NCBI GenBank assembly: GCA_020025515.1
Contig: JAHHRZ010000001.1
Span: forward strand, 62,001 to 126,000
Origin: Oscillospiraceae bacterium
GTDB taxonomy: Bacteria; Bacillota; Clostridia; Oscillospirales; Oscillospiraceae
Direction of reading: 5' to 3'
DNA: 64,000 nt
Under the pieces are notes generated by a model that did not search any database, was not told the DNA's origin, and saw only the letters and a list, made by a program, of their open reading frames with translations. Both the position numbers and the translations under genes were made by a program. Shown here piece after piece: positions 62,213 through 64,000 of the stretch; the stretch's first letter is position 1; each line of letters opens with the position of its first letter.

Positions 62213-63055
62213 TTGTTTGGATTTGTAACGGCCAGCATGGAAGAGCTGACAAAAGAGCAGCGGCTGCGCTATCAAAGTTTCTACTGCGGTATCTGCAAAA
62301 GCATCGGTCGGGAGACAACGCAGCTCAGCCGCTTTTCCCTGAGCTATGATATGATCCTTTTGGCGCTGATCCTGTCTTCTCTGTATGAGCCGGAGGAGAA
62401 CAGCAGCCGCGGCCGCTGTGTGGCTCATCCGCTGCACAGAAGGGAAAAGACAGAAAGCGCCGTCACGGAATATGCCGCAGATATGAATGTGGCACTGGCC
62501 TATTACAGTGCCGATGACCATTGGCGGGATTCTCACCGCCTGGATGCCTTCGCCCTGCGGAAAATCCTGTCGGGCCAGTATGAGAAGGTGGCGCAGCGGT
62601 ATCCACGGCAGTGTGCGGCCATTGAAGAAAGCATCCGACAGCTGAGTGCGCTGGAGCGGGAAAAATGCCCCAACCCGGATCTTCCGGCCAACTGCTTTGG
62701 AAGGCTTATGGCAGAGATTTTTGACTGGAAAGAAGATGCCTGGGGGCCGTATCTCCGGGAGATGGCCTGGGCTTTGGGCCGGTTTATTTACTTTGTGGAT
62801 GCAGTGGTAGACTATGAAAAAGATCGCAGGAAAGAACATTACAATCCCTTCCTGGCCATGGGCGGGGAGGCGGATTATCCCAGATGGGAAGAATATTTGG
62901 TAATGGAAATGGGGCGGTGTACCCATGCCTATGAAATGCTGCCCCTGGTGCAGGACAAGGCCCTGATGGACAATATCCTGTACAGCGGTGTGTGGCTTAC
63001 ATACAGACAAAAGAGAAAAAAGACGCAGGAAGAAGCGCAGGAGGACCCAACATGA
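62213..63055 (+). CDS. DUF5685 family protein
   Basis: 280 residues from TTG 62213, chosen because the family begins MFGxV and GGGAGGGG lies just upstream; an ATG at 62192 overlaps this ribosome site. The N-terminal [14 protein letters not shown] with paired cysteines, then [19 protein letters not shown], and the C-terminal [20 protein letters not shown] block fit DUF5685, a helical all-alpha family of Clostridia with no known role. The stop overlaps the start of the J-domain gene (ATGA). Confidence 0.82.
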   Translation: MFGFVTASMEELTKEQRLRYQSFYCGICKSIGRETTQLSRFSLSYDMILLALILSSLYEPEENSSRGRCVAHPLHRREKTESAVTEYAADMNVALAYYSADDHWRDSHRLDAFALRKILSGQYEKVAQRYPRQCAAIEESIRQLSALEREKCPNPDLPANCFGRLMAEIFDWKEDAWGPYLREMAWALGRFIYFVDAVVDYEKDRRKEHYNPFLAMGGEADYPRWEEYLVMEMGRCTHAYEMLPLVQDKALMDNILYSGVWLTYRQKRKKTQEEAQEDPT

Positions 63056-63720
63056 TAGAAGATCCCTACAAAGTCTTAGGACTGGAGCGGGGGGCCTCGG
63101 ATGAAGAGGTCAAGAAAGCCTATCGCCGTCTGGCGAAAAAGTATCATCCCGATGCCAACCCTGGGGACCAGGCGGCAGCGGAAAAGATGCAGCAGATCAA
63201 TGCTGCATATGAGCAGATCAAAAATCCCCAGAAGCAGACCGCAGGGTCTGCCTATTCCGGCCCCCAGGGCCAGAGCTATGGGGGCGGCGGTTACTATCAG
63301 GACCCCTTTGAGGAGATGTTCCGCCAGTGGCAGGCCCAGCAGGCCCGGCAGGCGCAGAGCCAGTTCCACTCCAATGAGGCCCAGGCGGCCTATCGCTATA
63401 TTCAGTACAACCGCTATCAGGAGGCACTGAATGCACTGGCAGGGGTGCAGGTTGGTATGCGGGACGGTCAGTGGTATTATCTCAGCGCCATTGCCCATGA
63501 GGGCATGGGCAACCGGATCACGGCTTTGGAACATATGCGGCAGGCCGTGGCGAAGGAGCCGGGGAATCAGAACTACCGGGAGCTGCTGTATCGGATGGAG
63601 CAGGGGGGCACCACCTACCGCCAGCAGGCAGGAACCTACCGGGGCTTCGGGGGCAATCTGGATCTGTGCAGCTCCCTCTGTATGTGCTTAGGCCTTCAGT
63701 GGTGCTGCTGTAGATGTTAA
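63052..63720 (+). CDS. DnaJ-domain protein with Cys-rich tail
   Basis: 222 residues from ATG 63052. Residues ~4-62 are a J domain with HPD in [10 protein letters not shown]; a Gly/Gln/Tyr linker follows, then helical repeats resembling a TPR pair (~115-190, [16 protein letters not shown]). The last ~20 residues hold seven Cys ([15 protein letters not shown]), which could bind metal or be lipid-modified. J domains stimulate Hsp70 ATPase. Coupled to the DUF5685 gene, which makes the two proteins likely partners; such pairs recur in Clostridia to my knowledge. Confidence 0.85.
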   Translation: MIEDPYKVLGLERGASDEEVKKAYRRLAKKYHPDANPGDQAAAEKMQQINAAYEQIKNPQKQTAGSAYSGPQGQSYGGGGYYQDPFEEMFRQWQAQQARQAQSQFHSNEAQAAYRYIQYNRYQEALNALAGVQVGMRDGQWYYLSAIAHEGMGNRITALEHMRQAVAKEPGNQNYRELLYRMEQGGTTYRQQAGTYRGFGGNLDLCSSLCMCLGLQWCCCRC

Positions 63721-63729
63721 TGATGAATG

Positions 63730-63767
63730 GAGCTGTTTTGTGATTGGGCAGAACAGCTCTGTTTTTA
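63730..63767 (+). terminator. Terminator after the J-domain gene
   Basis: GAGCTGTT / AACAGCTC stem and a TGTTTTT tract, ten bases after the stop. Confidence 0.82.
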
Positions 63768-63769
63768 TG

Positions 63770-63902
63770 CTCTGTGGGGGATAGGGGCGGGCATTTTGGT
63801 GTGCTCCGTAAGGAAGTATTTCCCCAAAGGTCTTAGGAGCCTGCTCCCAACCACTGGCTGTGTATGGGGGATAAACAATGTGCCTGCAAAGAGAACGCAG
63901 AG
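63770..63902 (+). ncRNA. Possible structured non-coding RNA
   Basis: CTCTGTG (63770-63776) pairs with CGCAGAG (63896-63902). GCGGGCA near 63787 pairs with TGCCTGC near 63882, and an internal GCTCC-TAAG / CTTA-GGAGC hairpin lies between. No convincing ORF covers the region, and TTGGGC ... TATGCT upstream could be a promoter. It matches no RNA family I can name with confidence. Confidence 0.25.
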
Positions 63903-63910
63903 TTTGAATA

Positions 63911-63939
63911 TTGCTTTCAATCTTTATGGATGCTATAAT
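63911..63939 (+). promoter_or_regulatory. Promoter of the gene at the right edge
   Basis: TTGCTT (63911-63916), 17-base spacer, TATAAT (63934-63939), 42 bases before the ATG at 63982. Confidence 0.6.
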
Positions 63940-63981
63940 CAAGGCAATCAGTAAAACTTGCACAGTGGAGGTATTGACAAT

Positions 63982-64000
63982 ATGGGTTATAAGATCAGAA
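63982..64000 (+). CDS. Start of a gene cut by the window edge
   Basis: ATG at 63982 follows GGAGGT by nine bases and reads MGYKIR before the sequence ends. Promoter and ribosome site support a real start; the product cannot be named. Confidence 0.5.

Noticed and set aside
1..64000. CRISPR arrays, prophage or complete insertion sequences
   Set aside because: No regularly spaced repeats, phage structural genes or transposases were seen; the only mobile-like feature is the 141-bp element at 11872.

Overview
The window looks like a chromosomal segment of a moderately GC-rich anaerobic Firmicute of class Clostridia, most likely a gut Oscillospiraceae or close relative. This rests on gene content: Spo0A, a TPP-riboswitch thiamine operon with the anaerobic enzyme ThiH, an NADP-dependent secondary alcohol dehydrogenase of clostridial type, a giant 2-hydroxyacyl-CoA dehydratase activase-like protein, BceRSAB-type modules, an RsiV-like anti-sigma factor, and small clostridial families (DUF1284, DUF1540, DUF5685, DUF6054). 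I could run no search, so family names come from motif recognition.

Layout. 1-3.3 kb: end of a processive glycosyltransferase, a Thr/Pro-rich lipoprotein, an isolated 5S rRNA plus tRNA-Asn unit behind a consensus promoter, and a flavin reductase-like protein. 3.4-8.7 kb (minus): TPP riboswitch, attenuator, then thiS-thiF-thiG-thiH-thiE, a decayed thiD start, and thiC. 8.8-10.5 kb (minus): mgtE behind a ~290-nt leader with a 27-codon upstream ORF and a terminator. 10.7-14.0 kb: a secondary alcohol dehydrogenase (plus), a MITE-like element, and the biotin operon bioY-DUF1284-birA (minus). 14.0-17.6 kb: a LysR regulator divergent from an 856-residue fusion of a pyridine-nucleotide oxidoreductase, a rhodanese-like segment, a sirohaem sulfite/nitrite reductase and a ferredoxin.

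17.7-29.6 kb (plus) is the most remarkable region. Eleven codirectional genes appear to form one envelope-modification locus: a DUF4358-DHHW lipoprotein, an MBOAT acyltransferase, a DHHW protein, an SGNH protein, a SigV-like ECF sigma factor, an RsiV-like (DUF3298) anti-sigma factor, and then a Dlt-like module. That module has an adenylation enzyme, a PLP fold-III decarboxylase, a carrier protein, a second MBOAT protein and an SGNH/DltD-like protein. I infer a lysozyme or envelope-stress controlled system that O-acylates a surface polymer and also decorates it with an aminoacyl group whose precursor is decarboxylated, which would not be plain D-alanine.

29.6-35.0 kb (minus): a Bce-type peptide-sensing module (response regulator, kinase, ABC ATPase, permease) and two small proteins. 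35.2-42.1 kb (minus): the giant activase-like protein, a CmpB-type membrane protein, and a two-component system sharing a 20-bp promoter motif with the cmpB-like gene. 42.2-47.0 kb (plus): MarR, a heterodimeric ABC exporter and a cytidylate-kinase-like protein. 47.1-56.6 kb (minus): nucleoside uptake and salvage (tdk, deoC, deoD, an unknown gene, deoB, cdd, a BMP lipoprotein, and a sugar-type ABC ATPase with two permeases). 56.7-64.0 kb: a cysteine desulfidase-like protein, spo0A with several 0A boxes upstream, rpe, DUF1540, a sugar-phosphate isomerase-like protein, YihY, DUF5685, a DnaJ-domain protein, a possible structured RNA, and the first codons of another gene. I see no CRISPR array, intact IS element or prophage.
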